Assembly: GCA_000827205.1 (NCBI GenBank)
Contig: KN832563.1
Location: 186,979-243,065 of the forward strand
From: Plicaturopsis crispa FD-325 SS-3
Taxonomy: Eukaryota; Basidiomycota; Agaricomycetes; Amylocorticiales; Amylocorticiaceae
DNA: 56,087 nucleotides
Reading direction: 5' to 3'
Shown here piece after piece: positions 45,279-56,087 of the stretch. A program made the position numbers and the translations under genes. Below the pieces are notes generated by a model that saw nothing but the letters and a program-made list of their open reading frames with translations, had not been told where the DNA came from and searched no databases. Numbering within the stretch: the stretch's first letter is position 1; each line of letters begins with the position of its first letter.

Positions 45279-48200
45279 CTATATGTCAAAACCTCCGATA
45301 TTACGGACACCCTCTACAAGCTTCCTGTACTCTCGCAGGAGTTCGCCCACTTCTGATATTTTGAGGTCCTCCTCAGCGCATTCCATGAACCGTTGGTGAG
45401 GAGGCGCGAGGCGAAACGACACAGGCGAAGCACCGCGCGACGACGCGGGCGTGTCGAAGCGATTGGATGGTACTGGCGGTGGTGGCAAAAGCGACGTCCG
45501 CCGCGATGGCGGTGGCGAGTCCTGAAGACGAAAACTGTGAGAAACTATGTTCCCTACGGTGATATAGGTATATAAACCTTGTGTGTCGGTTGTGGTTGGG
45601 ATAGCCTCGGAAGGCCAGCCATATGAGCCAGTCGATCAGACAAACTCTTCCGGGCAATCGCCTCCTTCCTATCCCGACTTTTGCCACTCATCATACTCTC
45701 GAAACTCCGTATACTTCGTCCATCGTTCACAGCCCCTGCTCCATCGTCACCGTCTTCGTCGTCTTCGTCTTCATCGGCCTGTCCGTCGTCGTCGTCTTCT
45801 CCCTTGTCAGACGAGGAAGTTTCGTCCTCGGAGTTCGCGTACTCTGACTTCACGGACCCAGGGCGAGATGATACAGCAACAAGCTGCTGACCGGATTCTT
45901 CCACGTGGCTGCTAACGGACTTGGTCCTGTCCTTGGACCCTGGCACGAGACTGGAGATCGAGAACCCACTCTCTCGCCTTAGCAGCCCAAATCCGGGCTT
46001 CACTGAGTTCCAGGGTGCTGAGCTTTGCAGGTCAGCTGAGATGGCGGGCTGAGCTGGGTCGCCGGGTGTTCCAGGAAGAAGTGAGCGAAGGACACCGAAG
46101 GAGGAGTCGACGACGCCCAAAATGACCTTGTTCGCAGAGCCAGCGATGGCATCTACTTGCTGCTCAACACGGCCACGAAGGCTAGCTGGCAGAAGGCCGT
46201 TTGAGGTAACCACGTCCGCGCTGAGCCCCGCACGGTTGATAGGTATGGGAGTTAAATCGGCGGTGCTTGTATCCCGATATGAGCGATGACCATTGCATAC
46301 TATGGACATTTCTTGCGTACCTGATGACTTTGTCCTCGCTGTCTCCCAGCCCAAGGGCACCCAGGTCCACGTTCTCCAGGAATTCAGCAACGGCCATAAG
46401 ATTGATAAGACAATAGCTCTCTTCTCCGCCAAAACTCTGATTTCGAAATCTTTGGGTGTAAAGTAGCTGCGATACTAGATGCGGGGGGTTGGTCTTGACC
46501 ACAGCGAATATGATGAGAGGCAAGAGCACATCGCCTGACACTGGAGTGGTTGGCTCTGCAGGTGATACGGTTAATAACGGAGAAACGGGTCGAGAGGCAC
46601 CTTTGTCGTCGGTGCTGGAGGACGCGGAGGGAGCCGCAGTGAGAGTCTTGTTTGCATCAGTCTCATCTGGCGTGTGTACTACGGGTATGGAGATTGGGGA
46701 GGAGGCGATGGCAGTGGGAGATTGGGAAGAAGGGGCGTTGGTGATTGACTCAGTAGTATGAGTTTCTGCCGGCTGGGAATCAGTATCCACAGACAGCGCA
46801 TCTCTCTTGACGACGGGAGACGAGGCCTTCCATTCCTTGGATTCCCCCTCTGACTTCAGACGGATAGGTGGGAGCTTGGAAAGGCCATCTGCTCAACCCG
46901 TTAACCCAAGAAAATGAAAGACTAGATGGAAAGCATACCAACAACGATTTTGTGTGCGGCAACAAGAACTGCAGCCTTGTCTGCGGGAGATCTACAGGCC
47001 ACATCCAATTGTGTGAGCGCTAAACACATTAGTTGTTAAAATTGTACAGCTTGGAGACATCGCGGGAGCACGAACTTTCGCCGCAGGCTCTAACCACGAC
47101 ATCGAGTCCAGGCCCCGCATCTCCGATGTGGACGTCCAAGTGTTCTAAGCTGAGATCCAGCATGTTGAGAGCGGCAATGCGGCTGGTCAAGGCCTCATCG
47201 TGTGATGCATCGTCACTGGTCGACGGCAGAAACAATCTGTATACGCGAGATATGAATGTGGACAACATGATGGACGAACAGAAGGAGCCCACTTGTCATA
47301 AAAAAGTGTGCAGATAGTCCGCTCGACAGATTCGAGAATCTCGCGTACGCGAGAGTCACTCTCCACGCGCCGCTCTCTTTCTCGATCGTCGTCCGCAGAT
47401 ACATCCTCGCGCCGTCGACCAAGCAGCGGACTCCCGCCAGCGCGCAAGTCCTGCTCCAAGAGCGCATAAAAATCCTGGAACTTTTCGGAAAGTTCTTCAG
47501 GGATTTCCTCGGACGCGTTCACCATGTAAGGTGAAGGCGGCGGAGACACACCACCTTCCGGTGGCGGCGGGCTCTTCTTCGGAGCCTTCACTAATGGATA
47601 TAGACCAACTGAGAAATTCTGCACGCGGTCGACGACCCACGACGGAGTTCCCGCCAGCGATTCCTTGATCTCGGTCTTCAAAGCTTTGGTGATTTCCTTT
47701 CCGACATCCTTGCGCACGATGCGCCGATCGATCGTAAACGCGGACACCTCAACAACATGCTCGATATCATGCTGCGAGGGTGGTGGTGGGGTATTTGGGC
47801 GTGAGAGAGGTGTCGCCGTTGGCTTCCCGAAGAGAGACGCGAAAGGATTTGATATACGTGACGAGCTTCCGGGTGAGGACGAGAGACGCGCCCCGGGCCG
47901 TGGCGGAAGAGTGGGTTTACTAGGACCTGCGGTGCGAGGCGGGATTGGTAAGAGGGATGTATATGACGGCAAAGAGAAGACTGGGTATAAGTGGAGTGTG
48001 GGGGATATATTGGGTAATGGCGGAAGGTTGGCAAGCGTCGACGCCCGAGAAGATGGTGTCAGCAGAGCCTGGAATAGTTTGGATGATGGCTGGAGGGAGG
48101 ATCGGATAGTGAGAGTCTCACTAGCAATCAATGAATATGGCTTTAAAATCAAAGGGTGAATTCTACGTACTCTGTGAGAGTGCCGCGCAGTCCTGACAGT

Positions 48201-48838
48201 GTGACAATGGGCGCATTGTTTCTCGAGTCGTCTGCGAGTACAATATGATCCTTAACGAACTCGCTCGTCACTTTCTCGTGGGCGGAAGCTTGCTCTAGTG
48301 GAAGTACTAGCGTCGCCTAGAGAATTGGAGACTTGGTATCGTCACATAGGTGCGGAAGTAAATGATCTACCTTCCCCGTCGTGATCGCGTTCCAAATATC
48401 GTTCCACTCTTGCGTGTGGTCGCTCTCACCAACTAACGTCTCCAATATTGCCCAGCCAACACTTCCGACGTCCAATCCTATATTCTGCGCAGCTGCTTTC
48501 AGATTCATGAGCTGGAGCTTCCCTGTCGCACCTCCCTGGTGCGGTTGCGGTGCAGCTGAGATCGACGAATGAATTGTGGTGCCAGTGGTAGCTGGCGTGG
48601 GCGCTACGCGCTGCCTCGGCGTGTATGGGATATACCTGGGCGGCGTAGAGGTGCCATGCGCTGGCACGGCTGCTTCCGGAGATGGTGGGCTCTGGGCGGT
48701 GGGAGACGTGGTGGACGGCGCTGGTGATAGCAAAGGATGTGTGGTAATCATCTCCTGGGACGCCTTTCGCTGGAGATTGGTGCCCTGGACGCGTCCAATG
48801 GACGTCGAAGGAAATAAAGTATCGCGTTTTGTAGACAT
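45279..48838 (-). CDS. VPS9-domain protein, probable Rab5-type GEF
   Basis: The start MSTKRDTLFPSTSIGRVQG at 48838 is followed by a Pro/Ser/Thr-rich region, then GKLQLMNLKAAAQNIGLDVG and further exons. The middle (FASLFGKPTATPLSRP; EKFQDFYALLEQDLRAGGSP) leads to the VPS9 core near 46380-46540: SGDVLLPLIIFAVVKTNPPH, LVSQLLYTQRFRNQSFGGEE and SYCLINLMAVAEFLENVDL. The catalytic Asp and the Pro four residues later (D-V-L-L-P) and the Tyr after GEES are in place; the usual Thr three residues after that Tyr is Ile. The C-terminal half is disordered and acidic (DETSSSDKGEDDDDGQADED) and ends RKLVEGVRNIGGFDI. VPS9 proteins load GTP on Rab5-like GTPases in endosomal traffic. At least eight exons; not every boundary was fixed. 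Confidence 0.85.
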
Positions 48839-49270
48839 TTCAGAAGCCTGAAAAGCAAGGAGTGTGTGGGGAACGTCGACGCAATTAGACGCCGCAGCGG
48901 ACCGGCTGGGAACGTTGAACGCCTATCGGAGAAATAGGCCAGTTAGACAACGTGAATGGGTACTATACAGTGAAAAGGAGAAACTTCAGAGAGCTACGGT
49001 GAGATATGTTGACGGAGAACAGATGAGATGCATGCGATATTTGAGAGCCAAGGCGAATGATGAGTTCATGCAACCATCCTTGGTTCCCATATCCGGGTAA
49101 TTACGCCCCTATTTACCACTGTCAGTGACCGTACCGTTTTTCTTTGAGTCCGTTCAGCAAGGGCGACATTGCACGAGGCGTCCGACTAGTATTACATTTG
49201 GTATATCTCCACCATGAAATGACCATTACAGTTCGATGCAGAGAAGCGCTGAGATTAGGCGTCATCGCGT
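48839..49270. other. Intergenic, no supported gene
   Basis: A 0.43-kb gap holding the VPS9 gene promoter and the SDR2 3' end. Nothing else seen. Confidence 0.5.
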
Positions 49271-50311
49271 TTACCAGGCAATGTTGTCGCCCTCCCAGCC
49301 AACGAAAGTACCACCCGACTTCTCGCGCGTGGACTCGTCGACCCTCGCGAGCACACCACGGGCGCTTTCCTCTATGGTGATTACGGGTAGTATGGATAGC
49401 TTCGGGTCCTGTCGTAATGCCTCCTTCCCTGTATAAATCGCGAGCATAAATCGGCTGCAATGATTTGGGCGAGAATACTTAGTGCTTACATGCGTCGGTG
49501 TCGACCGCGCCTGGATGTATAGCAAAGGAGACTACGACAACCCGGTCAGTTCGTCTTCGCGACTTGGGATCAGGTTGCGACTCACCGAGGCGTTCGTTCT
49601 CGAAGTGGATCTTGCGAGAGAGAAAATTCAACGCGGCTTTCGAGGGGCCATAGGCCGACAGACCGAGGGGGCTTGCCGCACCACTCTCTATGCTCCCTCC
49701 GAACGTGGAGATGAAGGCGAACTTGGGAATGCCAGGTGCCGCTTGCAGGAGCGGGTAAAAGGCCTGGAAGAGCACCAGCGGACCGACAGCATTAACCTGC
49801 GGATGCGGCAATTTAGCAAAGCCGGTGTTGAGCCTGTGACTGTTCGCGCACACCTTGAAATGACGCTCTACTTCGGATATGGGTACTTCGTGCGCGGTGG
49901 CCCACGTGTCCGCGATCCCTACGAGACAAGAGGTCAGATATAATCCGCGTTTGCAGGCTGAGGTATGAGAGATACTGACCGGCGTTGGCGATGATGATGT
50001 CGATATGCCCAGCAACTTTCTCCACGAGCGCGGCGGCGGCCTCGCTGTCCTCCTTGCTTGCAGACACGAGCTTGACGATGTGGAACTTTCCGGGATACTG
50101 CTTTGCGAGCGCCTGCAGGTCTTTGGCGCCTTCCACGTCGCGTGCACCAGCGAAGATGATCACGTTCTCGCGGAGGACAAGCGACTGCACAATTCCGAGA
50201 CCTACAGTGAGTGAGGATGGTCAGAATCGGTCAGACATTGCTACAAGTTCCGTTGAGCTCACCGATGCCGCGGTTTGCACCGGTGACAAGGTAGACGATG
50301 CTCGAGGACAT
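49271..50311 (-). CDS. Short-chain dehydrogenase/reductase SDR2
   Basis: The start MSSSIVYLVTGANRGIG at 50311 is split by an intron at the last Gly codon, exactly as in SDR1. It continues VIIFAGARDVEGAKDLQALA, ASKEDSEAAAALVEKVAGHI, IDIIIANAG, ADTWATAHEVPISEVERHFK and VNAVGPLVLFQAFYPLLQAA. The catalytic block is FISTFGGSIESG with LSAYGPSKAALNFLSRKIHF. It ends REKSGGTFVGWEGDNIAW. Cofactor motif, NAG and Tyr-x3-Lys are intact. It is very close to SDR1 (shared KEDSEAAA, KVAGHID, ADTWA-AHEVP, NAxGPLVLFQAFY), about 13 kb away and in the opposite orientation. Substrate unknown. Confidence 0.9.
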
Positions 50312-51191
50312 TGTAAGCTAGTAAGTATCCTCAGGTGTCCGGGGAAATAGACGAAGATATCGATGAGAGCTCCAGATACTCCCTATTTGTGCCCTCCTCT
50401 CAGCTGCAAACGCCTGGGTGGAATCGCGCGTCAGGTGTGTATCAATGATCATGCAACGTATCTACTAACCTTGTGGAGTTGTACCTCGCGAGGAGTATGG
50501 CACGATGCAGCAGTCATCATTTTGCCGCCGCCGCGGAGGCAAGAGTTCTGCATACAAGTATCAGAGCATCTGCAGGAACTCGGATGAATTGGAATATGTT
50601 AAGCAAAGAGTTAATCAGGGTGAATCCCATTCGTCCATTCGCCGCAAGTTGTATCCCCATGGATATGGAGTCAGCCAGCTGGCTGATCATTGAACTTTAC
50701 GCTAAGTATACTTATAGCGATGCCTAGCAAAGAGTGCGTAGATTGAACGTGAGTAGGCACAGATAAAACAGATTTAGCGAACCACGAACCACGATGAAGT
50801 TCTCTTGAGCACATAGTACAAGGCTATCCACGGATCCGGGGGAAACCTGGCAGACTGTGACTGAAAGTGAACCGCGCGTATGACGCTGATCGCGAGGACT
50901 TACTACATGGAGAGGGCGCATACTGAGAAGATGACGGGAGTCATACACTGCGCTGAGCTGTAGCTTTCGCATCTGGGCCCGCCGTGGTCGATCAACGAGA
51001 TGGGTTCGATTCATGATCACTCAGTAGTAGATCAGAACGTACCTCCGAACCATTTGGTAGATCCGCAAGCTATCTCCCATGGCTCACGCAGTCGCACCGA
51101 TGGTGGCGTATAGCGTCCTACTCCTACGTTCCAGAAACGAGAACCTTCAAATCGCGTGCCATACTACTGTAATCTTACGCATCTTGTGCAT
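50312..51191. other. Intergenic upstream of SDR2
   Basis: About 0.9 kb, with short frames only. It ends at the TA dinucleotide flanking the transposon. Confidence 0.5.
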
Positions 51192-51888
51192 TAGGGTTGT
51201 TCAAAGCTCAACTTGCAATTTCACTTTTTGATCTGCTGTTTGAGCTACTTTTTGCGATTTTGGCGGGCGTTTTGCAAAAAGTGGTCAAAAAGTGGACCCA
51301 AAAAGTAGCCAAAAAGGAGCCAAAAAGTGGAGGTTTGAAACCCCCCTCCCGCGACTTGAGCAAAAAGGAGCCAAAAAGTCACTTTTTCCATTCCGTCCTG
51401 AGATACGGCAGCTGTCGGCGACACATCCCGCCGTCCAAGTCCGTCAAACTCAGCAGCGCGCCGACGTACCTAACGCGTACACGTGACTGCATTCACGCCG
51501 ACGCAGAAAAACTCGAAACTTATTTTCTGGTCCACGGCTTGGCTACAGGTTACGATAAAATATCATTCTTGGATACTTGTGGCACCATAATTGTACAAAA
51601 ACGGTAGGTCCGTCGCGTCTGCCCTGTGTCGGTGAGCTTCGGCGCATAGCGGCATCCCTTTCGGAGGTTGAATTTGAACCTGGCCGGCCGCGACAAACAG
51701 CGAGCAAAAAGTAGAGCAAAAAGTGGCTGTTTCGCGAAAAGGAGGGGGTAGGGCTCCTTTTTGCGAAAAGTCTACTTTTTGCTCTACTTTTTGTTCTCCT
51801 ACTTGCTTACTTTTTCAAAAAGGAGAAATGAAAAAGTGATCAAAAAGTGGCCAAAAAGTAGCCAAAAAGTGAGCTTTGAACAACCCTA
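51192..51888. mobile_element. Non-autonomous TA-flanked DNA transposon (MITE-like)
   Basis: Left end 51194 GGGTTGTTCAAAGCTCA and right end 51886 give the same 17 nt as reverse complements. Both ends are bordered by TA (51192-51193, 51887-51888), the target-site signature of Tc1/mariner-type and related elements. The body is 693 bp and encodes no transposase. Both subterminal zones carry arrays of CAAAAAGT-type words spaced about 11-12 nt, in mirrored orientation: outer copies as ACTTTTTG on the left and CAAAAAGT on the right, inner copies reversed. Such arrays may be transposase-binding sites. The centre (about 51390-51700) is ordinary GC-richer sequence, possibly captured. Confidence 0.8.
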
Positions 51889-52347
51889 TTGATCACATTG
51901 GGTCTGAGACATGGCGATCGTCTTGTCAGGTCTGTCACTGTGATTGGCAAGTACATACTACCGCAAAGTCAGAAGAGGTCAGAAATCGACGAATGGAACG
52001 GTCAGAGATCGATGAATGGAGCGGTCAGAATAATATTCATGGTTAGATTGATACCTACATACCTGCTTAGTATATACTAGCTAGTAGCTAGTAGGGTACT
52101 GATTCCGCGTGATGGCGGCGCAACGGTGGAGCTCGAGGACGGTGAAGTGAAGAAGCCAGAAGGGATCCGAGGTAGTCTCCCGTAGTCAGACAAAAATTTC
52201 AGAAAAAGGACAGTCGATTTTCCTACATTAAGGCGCGCGAGGCTCGGACGCGGACAGGGAGTGGCACTCGCAGGAGGTACAACATTGAACATAGCAAATT
52301 CAAACACCACACCTCCGTTCAAAATTATGAACATGAGCGACCGCCGT
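51889..52347. other. Intergenic, no supported gene
   Basis: About 460 bp between the transposon and the SDR3 3' end. GATCGATGAATGGA-like words repeat near 51985-52020 (two copies of CGATGAATGGA / CGACGAATGGA). No gene. Confidence 0.4.
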
Positions 52348-53427
52348 TCACCAAGGCAACTTATCCCCCGCCCAAGTCCAAAACTCGCCCCCGTCCTTCT
52401 CGCGCGTCGCCTTGTCGATGACGCCCAGCAGCCCGCCCACGCTCTCCCCCACCGTTATAGCCGGGTAGCTCCAGTCCGCTATCTGGCTCGACACGGACGT
52501 CGCTGTGTATTGTTTCACGCCCATGGTCAGAATAATATGCACGCAGGGGGGGGGGAGGAGAGGCGATGGACTCAACTCATGTCGGTGTCGACGAGGCCGG
52601 GGTGGATGGGGAACGTGACTATAAGCGGCCCTGGGGTGTTAGCAATCTGAGGAGAGCGAGGTATATGGGAGGGGGGGAGGGGAGCTTAGTACGTACTGAG
52701 GCCGTCGTTCTCGAGGTGCAGCCTGCGCACGAGGTAGTTCCCTGCGGCCTTGGACGCGCCGTACGCCACCAGCGGGGGCGGCATCTGCGTCGCCAGCGCG
52801 AGGCTCCCGCCGATGGTCGAGATCGGGATGAACTTGGGCGCGGACGTGCTGGCTTTCAGCAGCGGGTAGGCGGCCTGGAAGAGTATGAGGGTGCCGATGA
52901 CGTTGACCTAGTACATAGATGTTTAAGGGGGTGAGCAGGGATCTTCGTGTTTGAGAGGGAGGGATGCGTGGAAGGATACCTCGAAATGGTCGCGTAGGAC
53001 TTGGGCGGGGGCGTCCAATGCAGGGCCGACGTGGGTGTTGATACCTATCAACCGTATTATTGGCAAGTAGCAAGTGAATAAAGGAAAAAGGCCTACCAGC
53101 ATTGGCGATGACGACGTCGAGTCTGCCGGCGACCTCTTTGATGTACGCGACAGCAGCCTGGTTTTCCGGGACGTCTGCCGAGGTGAGCTTGACGATGTAC
53201 ACCTTCCCGGGGTATTTCTTGACGAGAGCCTGGAGGTCAGTCGCCGCAGAGGGGTTGCGGGTGCCCGCAAAGACGACGACGTTGTCACGCTGCGACAAGG
53301 CGGTGACGAGTCCAAGACCTGGGGTGGCCATGTATCAGCATGTTTAGTATGAAAGAGAGGAGGTCTGTGCCGAACCTATGCCGCGGTTTGCACCGGAGAT
53401 GAGGTATACGGTTGGGGTGGGGGACAT
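52348..53427 (-). CDS. Short-chain dehydrogenase/reductase SDR3
   Basis: The start MSPTPTVYLISGANRGIG at 53427 has the same intron position at the last Gly as its two paralogs. It continues LVTALSQRDNVVVFAGTRNP, DLQALVKKYPGKVYIVKLTS, IKEVAGRLDVVIANAG, VNVIGTLILFQAAYPLLKAS, PISTIGGSLALATQMPPPLV and AYGASKAAGNYLVRRLHLEN. After two more introns it ends EKDGGEFWTWAGDKLPW. The Tyr-x3-Lys and NAG are intact. It is more diverged than SDR1 and SDR2 from each other. An intron near 52541-52560 contains a run of ten G. NADPH-dependent carbonyl reduction is expected; substrate unknown. Confidence 0.88.
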
Positions 53428-53819
53428 GGCTGGAAATTTGGGAGGCGGGTAAGATGAGTTACGCTACGCATTTGAGAGGGCATTTTATAGTGCGTAGAAA
53501 CTGGCCCCCCTGTCGGATGGTAGACCAGCTTGAACCTGTTTGTAAGATGGATTGTTATTGCACCCTGTCCAGTGCTGACTGTAAACATTGGAGACAGTTG
53601 CTTCTGCGGCTCGGATTGGCGCGTTCTGTTGTTGATATTGCGACATGATCCATGGCTTGGAAAAGAGATACTGCAAATATTCGATGGTCGTCTTGCAATT
53701 GGGAAAACTTGAGGAGAACGTTCAAATTCGAGCGCCTAAGGAAACGCGGCCACGTGATGCTTGCCCGTTTGAAATGTGCGATTGTGAAATGTTCGGTTTA
53801 GCCACAAATACTCTGCACA
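53428..53819. other. Divergent promoter region
   Basis: About 390 bp between the starts of SDR3 (minus) and the kinesin (plus). No distinct motif assigned. Confidence 0.45.
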
Positions 53820-55925
53820 ATGTCTCGACTCCCACTTCCTCGACTCCACTCGTCCACAGAGGACAGACAGCCTGCCCCAGCAATGTCTTCGCAATTTACG
53901 TTCGGAATGAAACGAAAAATGACACAGGAAGAGGACGACGAAGCCGCAGACCAGCCCAGGAAACTCCCCGCTTTTGGTTCGGCGCGCAACACAAACGAGC
54001 CACTGCGTCCATCGCGCAAGGAGACGAACAACAACATCGGCACAACTAGCAGTACGAACGCGCCCCCGCCTCTTACAAAACCACGCGCACCAACACTATC
54101 GACGTCCAGAACAACGCGCGCGACGAGCGCGCCCCCAAAAAGCGTCAGCGTCCGCACCGGTCTCGGTGCAAGCACTAGCACCACTCAGGCCCGCCGCCCA
54201 CCGACGAGCCGCGTCGCCTCGAACCCCACCGACCGCCGGTTCCAAGACCTCCAGACCCAGCTCACCTCCCTCGAATCCGCGCGTGCCGCCGATGCCGCGC
54301 GTCTCGCAGCGGACATGGAGTCCGAGCGGCGGAAGGTGTCGGAGCTGCAGACGAATCAGCATTCCATGCTCGACGAGCTCACGGCCGCGAAGACGCAGGC
54401 CCTGACGCAGCGAAGGGAACTCATGAATGCCTCGGACGAGCTGGAGGCGATGAGGAAGCGGCACGCGGCGGAGATCAGCGAGCTGGAGATGGTGGGCCGG
54501 AGAAAGGATCGCGAAGCGAGGGAAAGAGAGGAGGATTTGCGCGTGGCCAGGGCCGACCTCGAGCGCGAGCGGAGCACGACGTCCGCGCTCAAATCGACGC
54601 TAGCGCAGCAGGAGACCGCGCAGCTCGGTCTGACTACGAAACTCACCGTCCTACAAACCCAGATCGCCGCTCTCCAGGGCCAGCTGGACGGCTCCACGAC
54701 GGACGCGAGCTCGCTCAAGCAGCAGCTGTACGCCGCGGAGAAGCGCATCGTGGCGCTCGAGTGCGAGGTGCGCGAGGCGGAGGGCACGCGCCGGCGGCTG
54801 CACAACATGGTGCAGGAGCTCAAGGGCAACATCCGCGTGTTCTGCCGCGTGCGGCCGGTGCTCCCCAGCGAGTGTATTGACGAGAGCGCCAGCGGGCTCG
54901 CGCAGATCACGTTCCCGGACCAGCGGGACCACCGCGAGATCGTGCTGAGCTCGTCGAGCGAGAGCGCGATGGGCCAGGAGCGCAGGGAGGTGTATAATTT
55001 TGGGTTTGATAGGGTGTTCGAGGCGGGGGCGACGCAGGCGGAGGTGTTTGAGGAGATCTCGCAGCTGACGCAGAGCTGCACCGACGGCTACAATGTGTGC
55101 ATTTTCGCGTACGGGCAAACGGGCTCGGGCAAGTCGTTCACCATGGAGGGTGGTCCGGTGCGTGTCTTCTCATCCGTAAAATCGCCTTGGACTGACCGCG
55201 TCCCCAGACCGAAGATACCAAAGGCATGATCCCGCGCGCCGTCGACCAAGTCTTCCGCGTCGCCGAAGACCTCAAGAGCAAAGGGTGGGAGTACACCATG
55301 GAGGGCCAATTCCTCGAGATCGTAAGTCCCTCCCCTCTCCCCCCCTCCACTCCCCTTCCCTCGTGCTCACGTTCCGCAGTACAACGAAACGATCAACGAC
55401 CTGCTCGGCACGCACGAGTTCGACAAGAAGAAGCACGAGATCCGGCACGACGCCCTCACGCACACGACGCGCGTGACGGACGTCGCCGTGCACCCCCTCT
55501 CCTCGCCCGCGCAGGTCCGCGCTTTGCTCGTGCGCGCGCAGTCGCGGAGGAGCGTAGCGGCGACGCTGATGAACGAGCGCTCCTCGCGCTCGCACTCGGT
55601 GTTCACGCTGCGCATCCGCGGGTGCAACGCGCACACCGGGGAGGCGTGCGAGGGGAGCTTGAATCTCGTGGACCTCGCGGGGAGCGAACGGCTCGGGAGC
55701 ATGGGGGACGCGGGCGGGGACCGGGTGAAGGAGACGAAGAATATCAACCGCAGCTTGAGTGCGCTGGGGGATGTCATCCGCAGAGAGATGGGATGTGGAG
55801 GATGTGATCGTCGAGGTCGTGACTTTGTGATTACTGCTTGGTTTTGTTATTTTGACACGCTTGTTCCTCCTCTGCTGCGTTCGACCCCCAACTCTGTGTT
55901 TGCAAGTCTTTGTAGTGCTTCTATT
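53820..55925 (+). CDS. Kinesin-14 (Kar3/Klp2-type), motor domain interrupted
   Basis: The start MSRLPLPRLHSSTEDRQPAP (an alternative Met lies 21 residues on) is followed by a disordered basic tail. A coiled coil of about 200 residues comes next (SLESARAADAARLAADMESE; EMVGRRKDREAREREEDLRV). Then the kinesin-14 neck and C-terminal motor: ELKGNIRVFCRVRPVLP, IFAYGQTGSGKSFTMEGG (P-loop about 55113-55136), YNETINDLLGTHEFDKKKHE, NERSSRSHSVFTLRI (switch I) and NLVDLAGSERLGSMG (switch II), NRSLSALGDVI. Introns are 55158-55207 and 55322-55379. After 55778 kinesin homology stops: the frame reads RREMGCGGCDRRGRDF and hits a stop at 55925. The expected YRNSKLT region is absent from the remaining 309 bases. 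Kinesin-14s are minus-end motors of spindle and nuclear fusion. This copy is truncated, interrupted, or has a long intron leaving the window. Confidence 0.85.
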
Positions 55926-56087
55926 TGATGCAGCTCATCGTCGACGGTGACGGGTTCCTGAAAAATTCGCTACAAGTTTCGTTTTTTTGTGATTTTTATT
56001 TTTCCAAGATCATAAGTTCACCTCCCCGCGGGGACACTCGAGGGGTAAAAAAAGACCGGCCGTGCGCGCAGTTGCGACGACGGCCAG
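55926..56087. other. Right edge, no supported feature
   Basis: The last 160 bases are T-rich (about 55975-56005), then contain CCCCGCGGGG and an A run. No kinesin C-terminal coding was recognised in any frame. Confidence 0.4.

Noticed and set aside
51191-51197. TTAGGG at the transposon's left end, resembling a telomere unit
   Set aside because: Only one copy, and the match is explained by the flanking TA plus the GGG of the terminal inverted repeat.
51197-51607. 136-codon plus-strand frame starting inside the transposon's terminal repeat
   Set aside because: Its first half translates the CAAAAAGT array into KK-rich text; no transposase motif or DDE triad is visible.
1-56087. CRISPR arrays, bacterial operons or ribosomal RNA genes
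   Set aside because: The window is intron-rich fungal nuclear DNA; no spaced direct repeats or rRNA segments were seen.

Overview
The window is nuclear DNA of a filamentous basidiomycete, most likely an Agaricomycete (mushroom-forming fungus). Nearly every gene is split by short GT-AG introns of about 45-110 nt. Genes lie close together on both strands. The gene set fits this group: a two-finger iron-type GATA factor with the cysteine-rich spacer, a TMEM16 scramblase, a fungal seven-helix membrane protein, a Marasmius-oreades-agglutinin-type lectin, a fungal rvt gene and a GH3 beta-glucosidase. All calls rest on reading the sequence and on recalled family motifs; no database search was possible.

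Layout, left to right. 1-4.6 kb: a very long unrecognised gene running off the left edge, preceded on the same strand by an acidic nuclear protein with a ubiquitin-interacting motif. 5.86 kb: an intron-containing tRNA-Pro(CGG). 6.9-9.9 kb: an unknown gene divergent from a probable Sld3 replication-initiation gene. 10.1-11.6 kb: Bud20-like ribosome-biogenesis zinc finger and a MYND zinc-finger protein. 12-15.6 kb: secreted GH3 beta-glucosidase. 16.3-18.1 kb: NTF2-fold-like protein with a GC-AG intron and a 24-nt exon. 18.5-21.2 kb: a domesticated reverse-transcriptase (rvt-type) gene. 22.2-23.3 kb: Msn2-like two-finger C2H2 factor. 23.3-26.4 kb: gene-poor. 26.4-28.1 kb: 12-exon lectin/pseudoprotease. 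28.5-29.8 kb: F-box protein.

30.3-35 kb: TMEM16 scramblase, a short Aip3/Bud6-type protein and an unknown protein. 35.7-36.8 kb: short-chain dehydrogenase SDR1. 37.6-39.7 kb: iron-type GATA factor. 39.7-41.9 kb: gene-poor. 41.9-42.7 kb: ribosomal protein eL37. 43.7-45 kb: seven-helix membrane protein. 45.3-48.8 kb: VPS9-domain Rab GEF. 49.3-50.3 and 52.3-53.4 kb: two more paralogous SDRs, with a 693-bp non-autonomous DNA transposon between them. 53.8 kb to the right edge: a kinesin-14 gene whose motor domain breaks off before its last third.

These genes do not form one pathway. Most are housekeeping genes, with accessory genes (lectin, SDRs, F-box, membrane protein) among them. The most notable items are the complete rvt-type reverse transcriptase, the lectin whose protease part appears to have lost catalytic residues, the transposon with mirrored motif arrays, and the more than 1000-codon orphan gene.
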